Shown here: positions 9,148 through 16,910 of the stretch, one piece after another
Numbering within the stretch: the stretch's first letter is position 1
Layout of the letters: the number at the start of each line of letters is the position of its first letter
Assembly (NCBI GenBank): GCA_027596945.1
Contig: JADGJH010000294.1
Coordinates: forward strand, 1-16,910
DNA: 16,910 nucleotides
Source of the DNA: Physocladia obscura
Lineage: Eukaryota > Chytridiomycota > Chytridiomycetes > Chytridiales > Chytriomycetaceae
Reading direction: 5' to 3'
Notes under the pieces: generated by a model
Told to the model about the DNA's origin: nothing
What the model saw: the letters and a program-made list of their open reading frames with translations, nothing else
The model's database searches: none
Program-made: the position numbers and the translations under genes

Positions 9148-9420
9148 TTGAACTAGTACATTTGCCAATTCTTTTTCAAGTACCTGTTTACGAATTTTAG
9201 ATTTCTTTATCTTTGACTCCATTGTTTTAATTAATTCATATAAATCAATAAACTCATTCAATTGCTTTTTGATTTTGACAGATTCTTTTTCAATAAATTC
9301 CATTCTTTGTTTAATATATAGTTTTCTGGAAAAAAAAACTTAAAGAATTTCATATTTGTGCCTGAATGAAGTTGTATATGTCACATAGCCGAATTCGGGT
9401 CAGTTTTTACTTTACTACTA

Positions 9421-9488
9421 CAACAGTCAATATACAAATGTTTACCCTTAAAAATCACCAATTCAATATGGAATATGAAGCAAAACTG
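9421..9488 (+). repeat. Direct repeat M, right copy
   Basis: Same-orientation partner of 5140-5208, about 60 of 69 aligned bases identical. It lies about 120 bases upstream (5' on the minus strand) of the integrase copy B start codon. The two copies are about 4.3 kb apart and enclose the SLOG gene and both integrase remnants. Confidence 0.8.
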
Positions 9489-9868
9489 AAATTAAATTTC
9501 TGGAAATAAATGAGAGTGATTGGAGGAGACTACTTATTTGATTTTTGTACGTTTATCGCCGTCCAGTTGGCGTTGTGTATTAATGCACTATAGTATAACC
9601 ACAGTTTAGTACAAAAATAATTTATTCTTATATTAAACGAATGGAGTCATTTAATTCTTTGTTATTACATACTAGAAAGATTAAGTAGTTGTGATGTCTA
9701 ACAACAACCCCAAAATGTTGTAAAATGTCGAAACACCATCAGTTTATTACAGTCTTTGTTGTGTGTTTTTTATTGAAAAGAATGCTACTTTTCATATGGC
9801 TCAAAAATCTACAAACTTTTCATGTAGACCTTCTACTTCCTATTGACAAATGTGTCCTAACAATTTTA
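9489..9868. other. Spacer without a supported gene
   Basis: AT-rich sequence with multiple stops in all frames. The minus-strand frame of the transposase remnant can be followed only poorly below 9870. I see no repeat, RNA gene or regulatory motif. Confidence 0.5.
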
Positions 9869-9869
9869 T

Positions 9870-10380
9870 TATGTGTTCACAACATTATATATTCTTGTTG
9901 TTAACATTTCAATGGCTGGCGACAAAGGCTGCTCAGTAAAGTAATTGACTACCCACATTTTCTAGGCACTAAAGAATTTCTTATAAATTATACAAGAATA
10001 TTTTTGTTGTAGACTTGTGTCTTTGTTGAATTGGTTGATCCAACAACTAATTGTAGCAACAGATTTGTTGTAGATTTTGGAAATAGACATCGTACTCATG
10101 CCATGAAAGAAGTAGTTGTAGAGGGCATGCATACTGGTGTTCTCTGATGCTTGTTTTAAAGATACGTATGCTTGAAGGATCTCTATGGTTTGCTTGTGAT
10201 TTCGAATTGTTTTCTCCCAAATTTTTCAGTTTCAAGAAAACTCTCAATATTTCTTGCTGCAAATTTTAATCAAGATTGTGTTGGAAATCTGCTCTTCATG
10301 CAGATTGTCAAAAATTTCAATTCTGCATTGGCCAATTTGACACTAACCAACTTGTCTTTGCAAATAAATCTGTAGTGAAC
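9870..10380 (-). pseudogene. Tc1/mariner-IS630-type transposase remnant (helix-turn-helix region)
   Basis: The minus strand from about 10188 to 9870 encodes ILQAYVSLKQASEN, then MSTMSISKIYNKSVATISCW, INQFNKD and WVVNYFTEQPLS. The SISKIYNKSVATISCWINQF portion is a helix-turn-helix of the kind at the N-terminus of Tc1/mariner and IS630-family transposases, followed by the usual linker before the catalytic domain. A TAG (9964-9962) interrupts it. Coding-like sequence continues upstream (10380-10186) in another frame with one TGA and then a TAG. The DDE catalytic domain is missing, so this is a truncated, decayed copy. Assignment rests on the motif pattern; terminal inverted repeats were not found. 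Confidence 0.5.
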
Positions 10381-10689
10381 AAGAAAATAATGCTTAGACG
10401 CTGGGGCTATACATGACCTGGCCTGAGAGCAAGAATTTCAAATCCAATTGTGGCAAAGTTGGGCATTTGATCATACGGAGCTCTTTCTCATCAGGATTTG
10501 ATTTCTTTCTTGATAAAAAAAGAAGTATGGATTCAAAAATTTTTTGAAATAGTTGACAGAAGATTTGGAAGGTACAGAGTGTTATTGTTCTTATTGATAA
10601 TAAAATTTTAGCTTCTAAAAGTGTATGTGTTGCCACAACATAAAAGCATTTAGCTTTGGATAACTGTGCAATACCCAAGGATTCACAAA

Positions 10690-11330
10690 TTAAAAAGTAT
10701 GTAAGTCAGATGGGGTGGTTTCATCATTTCTAAAGATTCCAGCTAGTGGACCAAGATGACAGTTTCTAAAGCTTAAATGACAATTGACACAACAGCCAAA
10801 ATTGCTTGTTTTATAGAATCAAATTGATTTTGGCATTGGAGATGAAATTGTGGAAGGCGGTGTCAAAAATTGAATAGCTGGAGATAGTTGAGCAAGCTGA
10901 GTCGTCCCTTGTGATAGCATAGCAAATTCAGAATGGCAGTATTTTTTATTTTGAAGAATCAAAAGAACTCAGATTGGGGGGACAATCAGTATTGACACCA
11001 GGAGTTTTTGCAATCTGAAATCTGTTGTCAAAATTTCCAAAAAATTTTGTGACTTACCAATTGTTGAATCCAAGAAGCTTTCATAGAAACCAATAATTTC
11101 AAATGAGCTGGTATTCCGTCAAAATACATTCACAGACTATTGTTGTAAATCTGCAAAAATTTTCAATAGAAATTGGCTGGTCATCTGAGTCTGATCAATT
11201 GTCTGAATCAGCTCTAATTTTGTGCTTTATTGAGGGGGTAGTTCATTACATTCATCATCACTCCTGCAAATTGAATCAGTATGGCAGAGAATGGGTATAC
11301 ATTTTTTCGAATTTTTGATTTTGATTTTAT
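10690..11330 (-). pseudogene. Decayed coding-like sequence, unknown
   Basis: On the minus strand, short stretches read like protein (ELIQTIDQTQMTSQFLLKIF near 11250-11190; QLAQLSPAIQFLTPPSTISS near 10890-10830), with a strong GTAAGT donor near 11060 and possible acceptors just downstream. Stops of all three kinds and frame changes break the reading. No family is recognised. It may be the 5' part of the adjacent transposase-bearing element or a separate dead gene. The stretch 10381-10690 between it and the transposase remnant has only a long hydrophobic open frame without ATG support. Confidence 0.3.
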
Positions 11331-11509
11331 TTCTCATTCTTTTCGAAAACAGCCGTAATTAAGACCTCATAAAGTTTTATATCACTCTCTCAAAATTATG
11401 CGTCAAAAAAATCCAGAAAAACATTTGAAAAACAGTAATTTTGTATTTTTCAACTGGTGCTTTTCAATAAAAGAAAACAACAACAGCTATGAATAAAGGC
11501 ACGAATGTA
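11331..11509. other. 3' flank of the SDR gene
   Basis: AT-rich spacer downstream of the SDR stop codon. It includes a plus-strand AATAAA in the T/A-rich segment near 11467; no clear minus-strand AATAAA for the SDR gene is seen. Confidence 0.4.
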
Positions 11510-12298
11510 TCAAATTGAGAATCCTCCAAGCCCTCCATTCGATAAAATGTTTGCACCTGTAACCCAAGCTCCAGATCGCGGAACAGCTAAAAATGCAGCC
11601 GTTTCTGCAATATCCTCAGGAGTTCCTAGTCTTTTAAACAACGAGTTTTCTGCTCCAGCTGCAAGAGCAGCTTCGCCGAGACCTCGCGACATATCTGTCG
11701 CCGTCATACCCGGCGTGATTGTGTTGACTCTAATCTTGCGCGACCCAAGCTCCACTGCCAAAGCACGCGTAAACCCTTCAACTGCTGCTTTCGCCATCGT
11801 ATAGACGGAGAATCCCGAATACGGTGTCTTTGTAACGTTGGACGACAAATTGATTATTGTTCCGTTTTCTTGAATGTGTGGAACTGCTGCACGAGTCACA
11901 AAGAACGTTCCGTCGACTGAAACTCCCATCACGGTGCGGAATGTTTCAGTAGTTGTTTCGACAAGAGGATCATAGTTTCCTGCTGCCGCATTGTTGACGA
12001 GCACGTCAATACGTCCGAAATGATCAATTGTTGTGGCAACAATACGAGTTGCGTCTGTTTCAAGGGCTACGTTTCCTTGCACGGCAATGGCCTCTGAACC
12101 GAGGCGTGTTACTTCTTCGACGACTTGAGTTGCGGCAGTCTTGTCGGTGACGTAGTTTACTGCGATTTTTGCGCCCAAAGAAGCAAATTTAATTGCAATT
12201 GCGCGGCCGATTCCCCGAGAAGCGCCAGTAATGAGAGCTACCTTTCCTTGGAGGTCTGTTTGAAGAAGAACCAGAGGCGCTGAAGTTTGGTACGCCAT
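11510..12298 (-). CDS. Classical short-chain dehydrogenase/reductase (SDR), intronless
   Basis: A single exon of 262 residues, typical for classical SDRs (about 250). Motifs in order: cofactor loop TGASRGIG (24-31), NNAAAG (102-107, the NNAG motif), catalytic Ser153 in INLSSN, Tyr166-x3-Lys170 in YTMAK, and PGM (196-198). All residues needed for NAD(P)H-dependent oxidoreduction of an alcohol/ketone are present; substrate cannot be told. The C-terminus carries the usual VTGANI and glycine-rich tail. It has no signal peptide, so it is probably cytosolic. The start ATG at 12298 gives a 14-residue lead before the first strand. The coding sequence is richer in G+C than its flanks and has no introns, unlike the RING, SLOG and TFIIIC genes here. 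This fits gain from bacteria or fungi but does not prove it. It is transcribed in the same direction as the TFIIIC gene, about 430 bp downstream of it. Confidence 0.93.
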   Translation of the reverse strand: MAYQTSAPLVLLQTDLQGKVALITGASRGIGRAIAIKFASLGAKIAVNYVTDKTAATQVVEEVTRLGSEAIAVQGNVALETDATRIVATTIDHFGRIDVLVNNAAAGNYDPLVETTTETFRTVMGVSVDGTFFVTRAAVPHIQENGTIINLSSNVTKTPYSGFSVYTMAKAAVEGFTRALAVELGSRKIRVNTITPGMTATDMSRGLGEAALAAGAENSLFKRLGTPEDIAETAAFLAVPRSGAWVTGANILSNGGLGGFSI

Positions 12299-12719
12299 TT
12301 TTGTTTGTGTTTGTAACAGATTTTTCTGGATGTGTTTTTCAAGGATTTCATTTGAATTAGGGCTAACATATTTAGGGCTAATATTTTAGGGTTTGCAATT
12401 TTCTGAATTTGAATTGAAATGAAAACTTACACCACAGTTTTCTCTAAACGGAGATTAATATAGGAATTGGAAGTTGCTTCTTTTCAGGTGAAGCTTCAAA
12501 GTTGTCGAGTTTCCATTATTTGGTATTGAAAACTCAAAAAATAAATTAAAAAAATAAACAGTATGAACAACTTATGACCGAATAACAGCGAAGCTGGTTC
12601 AGGAGGTGACACAATAACAAAAGAAATAGAATTAACAAATGGTAAATTGGCACACTTCTTTCTATTGGTAGAAACAAATCATGCGGTCAAATCAAAAACA
12701 AACGAGGTTTCGGAACTTG
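12299..12719. other. Intergenic region between TFIIIC gene and SDR gene
   Basis: AT-rich, tandem-gene spacer. It holds the three TTAGGG motifs described separately; otherwise no ORF with family resemblance and no RNA gene. Confidence 0.6.
12357..12394. promoter_or_regulatory. Three spaced TTAGGG (telo-box-like) motifs upstream of the SDR gene
   Basis: TTAGGG occurs at 12357-12362, 12372-12377 and 12386-12391 (start spacing 15 and 14 bases). The last extends to TTAGGGTTT, which on the SDR coding strand reads AAACCCTAA, the plant-type telo box. The cluster lies 59-96 bases upstream of the SDR ATG. In yeasts and plants such motifs bind Tbf1/TRB-type Myb proteins; a promoter role here is inference. 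Confidence 0.45.
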
Positions 12720-12725
12720 TTTATT
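12720..12725 (-). terminator. AATAAA polyadenylation-type signal of the TFIIIC gene
   Basis: AATAAA on the minus strand, starting 7 bases after the TGA at 12734-12732, so the 3' untranslated region would be very short. The signal is also part of an A/T-rich stretch, so its use is inferred. Confidence 0.45.
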
Positions 12726-12731
12726 TTTGAC

Positions 12732-15700
12732 TCAGAAACTCAAATGGTTTGCCAAAATCGCTTGAGCATATGCATTCGATCCATTAGAATAAAAAATTAA
12801 CGATAAATTATACGCCGCTTCTTTCACAGGCTGAGATGGAAAAAAAAAGAAAAAAGGGATAAGAAAAAACCTTCCAGAGAAAGATTGTATAACAATATAA
12901 AATAGATACCCAAGTATTTCCCGCATCATCGCCAAACTCTTCCACATGAGACAAAACTTTCTGATAATATTCAACTGCATAAGTATTCAATCCGAGTTGC
13001 TGAAAAGCCCTGCCCAAATTATACAGCGCTTCAGGATTTCCGTTCCGCAGCTCCTCATATTGAAATAAAAAAGTGAAAGCTTGTAAAATACGGCGGTGTC
13101 GATTGTCAACGCTGCGAGTCATTCCCCAATGTAAAAACGCCAAGCCTGTGGATAAATTAATGAGCGGATCTGTTGGTACCATTTTGTATGCATCGATGTA
13201 ATATTCTGCCAACAAAAAAACAAAAAAAAAACAAACATGAAATCGAATTAATTAACAGGCGTTAATTGGTACGATACATTCTCTCAACTGATTGCATTTT
13301 GATATGACCGCGCACACATCAAAATATGTCCATATAGAGTGAGTAAAATTGGATTTCTGTACAAATCAGAAGTTGGATTTCTTTCAGATTCTTTTTCCAT
13401 TGATTTGATTGCTCGCAAAAAATATTTGACGCAAATACTTGAAGCAAACGCGGAAACTGCATCTGTCCCTCTGCAAATATGTTTTTTAAGTGTTTTTCTA
13501 TATTGTGAAAAAAATACTGTACAAACCCCGATAAAACTGTGCAATACAGACGATACATGTCATTATCGTGAGGATAAAGTACACAAAAGTTTCTAGCTAA
13601 TTCTGTTACACGGCCGTAGTTGCCGCACATCACCGCCGCGGCTGATAGAAGAAAAATTTTTAAGAATAGTTCCAGCAAAATGAATACCACTCACCAATCA
13701 TGTAAAGTCTAATTTGTGTGTTGAAGATAATATTATGATAAAATATATTTGCATCCAAAGCCGTTTTTAGAGCCAAGTAGGCATCTTCCTCTTTCTTGTC
13801 AAAGCTAAGAGCCATTGCATACTTTCGAAAAAATTTCATTACAGGGTCGACATTAAATCTATTTAAAAAGCAATGATCTTACCAGAATGAACACCTCAAA
13901 CCACTTTTCAAAAGTTAAGCCTTGAAATCCACCTAATTGTCAAAACAAAAATTTGTTGAAAAAAATTTATAAAAAAGCCAATCAGATATAATATACTTAG
14001 TTGCTCTTCTTTTGTGGAAGCAATCCTTGACTTCGGGTAATATGGAGCATTCTATATAACATATTCATTAATAGTTATACCGCGAATTTTAAATCGAGAA
14101 TACTCACTCGGTCAGCCTATTATTGAAAATAATCTTTTGAGTGAAAAGTAAACAGAAAATTTTTTTTAGAAAGAACCCACTGGGTAAAACATTCGTTCAC
14201 TTTGGAACTTGCTGACGAGTTTTCGAGCATATCTGATAAAGTCCGCCTGATTACAGAATAAATTTCAAGATTGGAAAAATAAAAGAAAACAAAACTCAAC
14301 TCTCTTCGTGAGATCATTGATTTTGGTCTGCAACTCAATCATTTTTGTATACCATTCTTTGTTTTCATTAACAGCTTGCTTCATAGCTGCCTTAATAACA
14401 GCCTTGTCGTAGTATTTTCCCGTAGTTTTAGTTGGCTTCAATAGCTTTTGGCTAATTTTTGCTGTATCAAAAACAACTTCATCGTCGCTGCCTTCGAATT
14501 CATAGTCGCTGTCACTGTCAATATCCTTGTTCTCGCCATCGTCGCCATTTTCGACTCCACCACTTTTTGCATATGACGGCCCGATATGCGTCTTTTGAAC
14601 TTTCAGCCGTGATTTCAATGCATTCTCCGACAAATCTTCGCGCGTAAGCTCGTTGACTGAAAAAAATATTAACAAAGGAGAAACAAAAAAAAAAAAAAAA
14701 AAAAAAAATTCTCATTGTTGAAATTTAATAACCTTCTTCGGCAATCGCGTTTGCTTTTTCATGTTCGCCCAAAGCCTTATATATTTCAGCAAGCTGAAAT
14801 TGCCAATCGTATTCGCGCGGATTCACTTCGAGAGCTAGACGAATTCAAAATTAATATCATTGACTGAAGATATTTTACTTTTTTTCCTTGTTTCTCTATT
14901 CTTTGTCTCACTTTACCGTATTTATATAATTCCACAGCTTCTTGAAGTTTACCCAAGTTTTGAAAACAGTCGGCACATTTCGCCCAAGCTATTGCTGAAC
15001 TTGACTAAAAATTGTATTTCCTTTCATTTTAGTAATCCTGAGACACAAATGCTTACAAACAAACCTTATCATCTTTTTCCGATTGGTTTTTATCACGAAT
15101 TATAAAAGACAAAATATCAACGGCATTTAAAAACATTCTCTTTTTCATATAAACATCAGCGACTTCAATAAAAAGCTTCGAATATTGATTGACATTGTTC
15201 GCGTTCAACACCGCGAAATGAGTCTAACAGGAGAAAAATAAAAGGAAGTTAATTAAAGGCCACTTAAAAGAGCATCAACAACAATTTCTGAAAATCCACC
15301 TTTGCAGCTTCATTATCGCCAAGCCATACTTTACAAATTCCAAATTTAACCCGCAGTTCAATTGGAAGATTCACAAACGATTCGTTCACAAAATTTGAAT
15401 TCATTATATCGGCAACGCCATGCTCCAAACGCCCAATGACAGTTTCAATGGCAATATCAGCGTTATCATACTCTTCAACTTTAATGTACAAGTTGACGAG
15501 CTTTAAGAGCATCTCGTAATTCACACGCCAAATTCGTTCCTTGCCAGAATCGATTGCTGATTTTTTTGATATTGGAGGTTTTTTGAGTCCGGACAGTTCG
15601 CTATAATAATCTTCGTCTTCGTCGTTGTTGTCGTCATCATCCTCATCGGCATCGTCGTCCAAAGCGTCTTCTTCAATTGCGTAGATGGGATTTCGCGCGT

Positions 15701-16744
15701 CGGCGTCAATCGCAGCTTCATAAAGCTTGATTGCTGGCTTGATTTCATGAAGTTGGGTGTAAATTCGCGCAAGCTCAGTGATAGCTTGCATATTTTGTGG
15801 GCTTATTTTCAGAATCGTTAAGAATCCAGAAATGGCCTGCAAAAAATTGAGAAACCTTAACATGCAAAAATATGTACACTCGTTCCCCCAAATAAACCTC
15901 TTACTTTTTGAATTATTCCTCGATTTGAAAATATTAATGATCTTCTCAACAAAGACTCTAGATCTGTTGGGTCGGCTTTAATAGCTTTAGCATAACAATA
16001 CAAAGCCTCCTCGAAAAATTCTTTGGCCCTAATATTTAAAAAAAAAAAAAAAAAAAAAACAGTTGAAGACAAACTTTGAAAAAACTGATATTCATACACA
16101 CACTGAGATTTCTGCTAAACGCTTCCACAAATCAGCGTCTTTTCTGTCCATATGTGCAGCTATAAAATTGAACTTGTAGGCTTGCTCATGATCTCCCTGC
16201 TCTTCATATAAAAAAGCGCGCATCTTCCATGCATCTGCACGTTGCGGATCTGCACCAATAACTTCGTGAAGAATTTCAATGGCTTCAGGAAATTTTTGTG
16301 ATGCATACAACAAAGTGGCTTGACCCATTTTTTTGTCTAACTCGTCGGGTTCGGACATCTGAAATATTTTTTTCGCAACGCGGAAGTAACATAAGCGAAA
16401 AAAATAAAAATAAAAAGGAAAAGATAAAGAAGAAAAAGAAAAAAAAAAAAACCAACGCGTTTCCTCTTGTCTCTCCTTGCGTTTTTTTCGCCAAAAAATT
16501 CGCCCATTTCGTCCAGATCGATATTTCCTTTTCCTTTTGGTTTTGATTTTGGTTTTGGTTTTGGCTTCGATTTTTTCAAAAGGACGCTTTCATCGACAAC
16601 TGATTCACTTGGATCGATATCACTATCCAATCCAGCCTTCCTTGACGATCCCAATATTAATTCGGGGGATATATGCTGTGTTTCGACACCGGATCCTGAC
16701 AATGCGCCTTCTTGATTGAACGCGGCTGTGGCGGAATTCATCAT
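12732..16744 (-). CDS. Transcription factor IIIC TPR subunit (GTF3C3 / TFC4, tau131 type), 17 exons
   Basis: Exons: 16744-16457, 16358-16102, 16028-15905, 15836-15300, 15223-15065, 15004-14917, 14834-14733, 14656-14301, 14246-14181, 14116-14108, 14051-13997, 13932-13883, 13821-13695, 13641-13527, 13470-13289, 13205-12910, 12830-12732. All 16 introns are GT-AG, 53-98 bp, and every phase agrees, giving 969 residues (yeast Tfc4 about 1025, human GTF3C3 about 886). This TPR scaffold of TFIIIC bridges the promoter-bound complex to TFIIIB for RNA polymerase III transcription. Seen: a basic KP-rich segment (58-73); TPR helices (DPQRADAWKMRAFLYEEQGD, EEALYCYAKAIKADPTDLES); a very acidic linker (about 277-303); a second acidic linker (about 540-575); a C-terminal block with VPTDPLINLSTGLAFLHWGM, VDNRHRRILQAFTFLF, EALYNLGRAFQQLGL and EAAYNLSLIF that is diagnostic for the family. 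The ATG at 16744 is first in frame; extension to 16759 needs a TTG. Splice sites are my reading; a few could move by one codon. Confidence 0.9.
14108..14116 (-). other. 9-nt microexon of the TFIIIC gene (Ala-Asp-Arg)
   Basis: Nine bases lie between an acceptor ATAATAG (14117 end) and a strong donor GTGAGT (14107). Flanking introns are 64 bp (14180-14117) and 56 bp (14107-14052). It is phase 0 on both sides, so including or skipping it keeps the frame. It sits in a linker between TPR blocks. Confidence 0.55.
14685..14708. repeat. A24 homopolymer in TFIIIC intron 7
   Basis: On the coding strand this is a run of 24 T inside the 76-bp intron 14732-14657, ending 28 bases before the 3' splice site. 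Length may be inexact because of sequencing slippage. Confidence 0.8.
16038..16059. repeat. A22 homopolymer in TFIIIC intron 2
   Basis: On the coding strand a run of 22 T that ends 9 bases before the acceptor AG (16029), acting as the polypyrimidine tract of the 73-bp intron 16101-16029. Confidence 0.8.
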
Positions 16745-16763
16745 TTCTCTTTTATGCAATGGT

Positions 16764-16772
16764 TTATTCCAT
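16764..16772 (-). promoter_or_regulatory. Two-codon upstream ORF (ATG GAA TAA) before the TFIIIC start
   Basis: The minus strand reads ATGGAATAA 19 bases upstream of the main ATG at 16744. If it is in the 5' untranslated region it could lower initiation at the main start. The transcription start is unknown. Confidence 0.35.
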
Positions 16773-16792
16773 ATTCAGTGATTTTTTTGCTC

Positions 16793-16910
16793 TTTTTTTT
16801 TTTTTTTTTTTTTTAAAAAAAGAAATTGGCCCCGGAAACAAATTTGGTTTGGATTAAAAAAAATTTTGGTATTTTTGACCCCGGTTTCCAATAAAAAAAA
16901 AAAATGGGTT
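16793..16910. other. Low-complexity right end of the window
   Basis: T22 (16793-16814) followed by A7, then AT-rich sequence with two CCCCGG boxes (in GGCCCCGGAAAC and GACCCCGGTTTCC) and a final A-run. The homopolymers and odd composition suggest an unreliable sequence end. Part of it should be the TFIIIC promoter, but no motif is clear. Confidence 0.5.

Larger units (their letters stand above)
7726..9303 (-). pseudogene. Decayed retroviral-type (rve, DDE) integrase gene, copy B
   Basis: Starts at an ATG at 9303 with a Lys-rich coiled coil (to about 9148), is interrupted by a GC-rich insert (9031-9147), and resumes as ELIDMLTKKQELLNHIYY. The integrase core shows the DDE triad: QVDLTGPL (about 8746), then SDNGSEF (about 8610) and GSPWINGVIER (about 8510), with roughly 35 residues between the second Asp and the Glu. 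A frameshift with apparent loss of about ten codons lies near 8640. From there to the TGA at 7728-7726 one frame persists, broken by TGA at 8385, TAA at 8211, TGA at 8052 and TGA at 7962. The C-terminal part includes an SH3-like stretch (IGDFVRIRIK). Integrases of this kind with an N-terminal extension occur in Polintons/Mavericks, virophages and related elements, and also in retrotransposons. No reverse transcriptase, protease or gag is visible, favouring the former. It is nonfunctional as written. Confidence 0.75.

Noticed and set aside
7726..9303. Whole element read with an alternative genetic code (TGA = Trp)
   Set aside because: TGG is also used for Trp, and a TAA, a frameshift and an insertion show that the gene is decayed; kept only as a low-priority finding.
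5140..9488. LTR retrotransposon bounded by the 69-base repeats
   Set aside because: Repeats are far shorter than normal LTRs and no gag, protease, reverse transcriptase, primer-binding site or polypurine tract is seen.
10013..10146. Plus-strand open stretch after a TTGTTGTAG acceptor-like site
   Set aside because: The opposite strand encodes a recognisable helix-turn-helix; the plus reading matches no family.
11505..11804. Plus-strand 99-codon ORF
   Set aside because: Antisense of the SDR coding sequence.
13319..13690. Unspliced continuation of TFIIIC exon 14 past 13527
   Set aside because: Removing 13526-13471 restores the family pattern (AF...KYFLRAIKSM); read-through gives unrelated sequence.
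14459..14647. Plus-strand His-rich ORF
   Set aside because: Antisense of the acidic linker encoded by TFIIIC exon 8.
16285..16546. ORFs with poly-Phe or poly-Lys on both strands
   Set aside because: Created by the homopolymer-rich intron 1 of the TFIIIC gene.
1..16910. tRNA, rRNA or CRISPR loci
   Set aside because: No B-box/cloverleaf, conserved rRNA segment or regularly spaced repeats were seen on reading both strands.

Overview
This is nuclear DNA from a eukaryote, probably a compact-genome protist or early-branching fungus-like organism; the sequence does not decide which. The evidence is short GT-AG introns (48-118 bp) inside conserved proteins, AATAAA-type signals very close to stop codons, long A/T homopolymers, AT-rich spacers, and a 17-exon gene for the TFIIIC subunit GTF3C3/TFC4. 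No rRNA, tRNA, CRISPR array or bacterial operon was seen.

Layout: (1) 1-747 holds no gene I can support. (2) 750-1968 (minus) is a two-exon protein with an N-terminal RING finger and a C-terminal MLLE (PABC) domain. (3) 2188-3142 (plus) is a three-exon reading of unknown function, lacking its 5' end. (4) 3288-3714 (plus) is a fragment resembling the C-terminal region of D5/P4-type primase-helicases. (5) 3918-5490 (minus) is a broken multi-exon gene with a coiled coil and a BMT5-like (DUF2431) methyltransferase domain. (6) 5140-9488 is an accessory block bounded by two similar 69-base direct repeats. It holds a fragment of a retroviral-type integrase gene, an intact two-exon SLOG-fold gene, a possible lysine-rich two-exon gene, and a longer decayed integrase gene interrupted by a GC-rich hairpin insert. 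(7) 9489-11500 is decayed sequence with a minus-strand helix-turn-helix domain of Tc1/mariner-IS630 transposase type. (8) 11510-12298 (minus) is an intact, intronless short-chain dehydrogenase/reductase with three TTAGGG motifs upstream. (9) 12732-16744 (minus) is the GTF3C3/TFC4 gene: 17 exons, 969 residues, including a 9-nt microexon. The last ~120 bases are low-complexity.

How it fits together: the two ends carry normal cellular genes (RNA polymerase III transcription on the right, a probable ubiquitin/poly(A)-binding-protein-linked protein on the left). The middle is a graveyard of mobile DNA. Integrase and D5-type helicase remnants together recall Polinton/virophage-like elements, but the two lie kilobases apart and no capsid gene or intact terminal repeat is visible, so this link is inference. 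The intact SLOG gene inside the repeat-bounded block is the best candidate for an unusual cargo or transferred gene.
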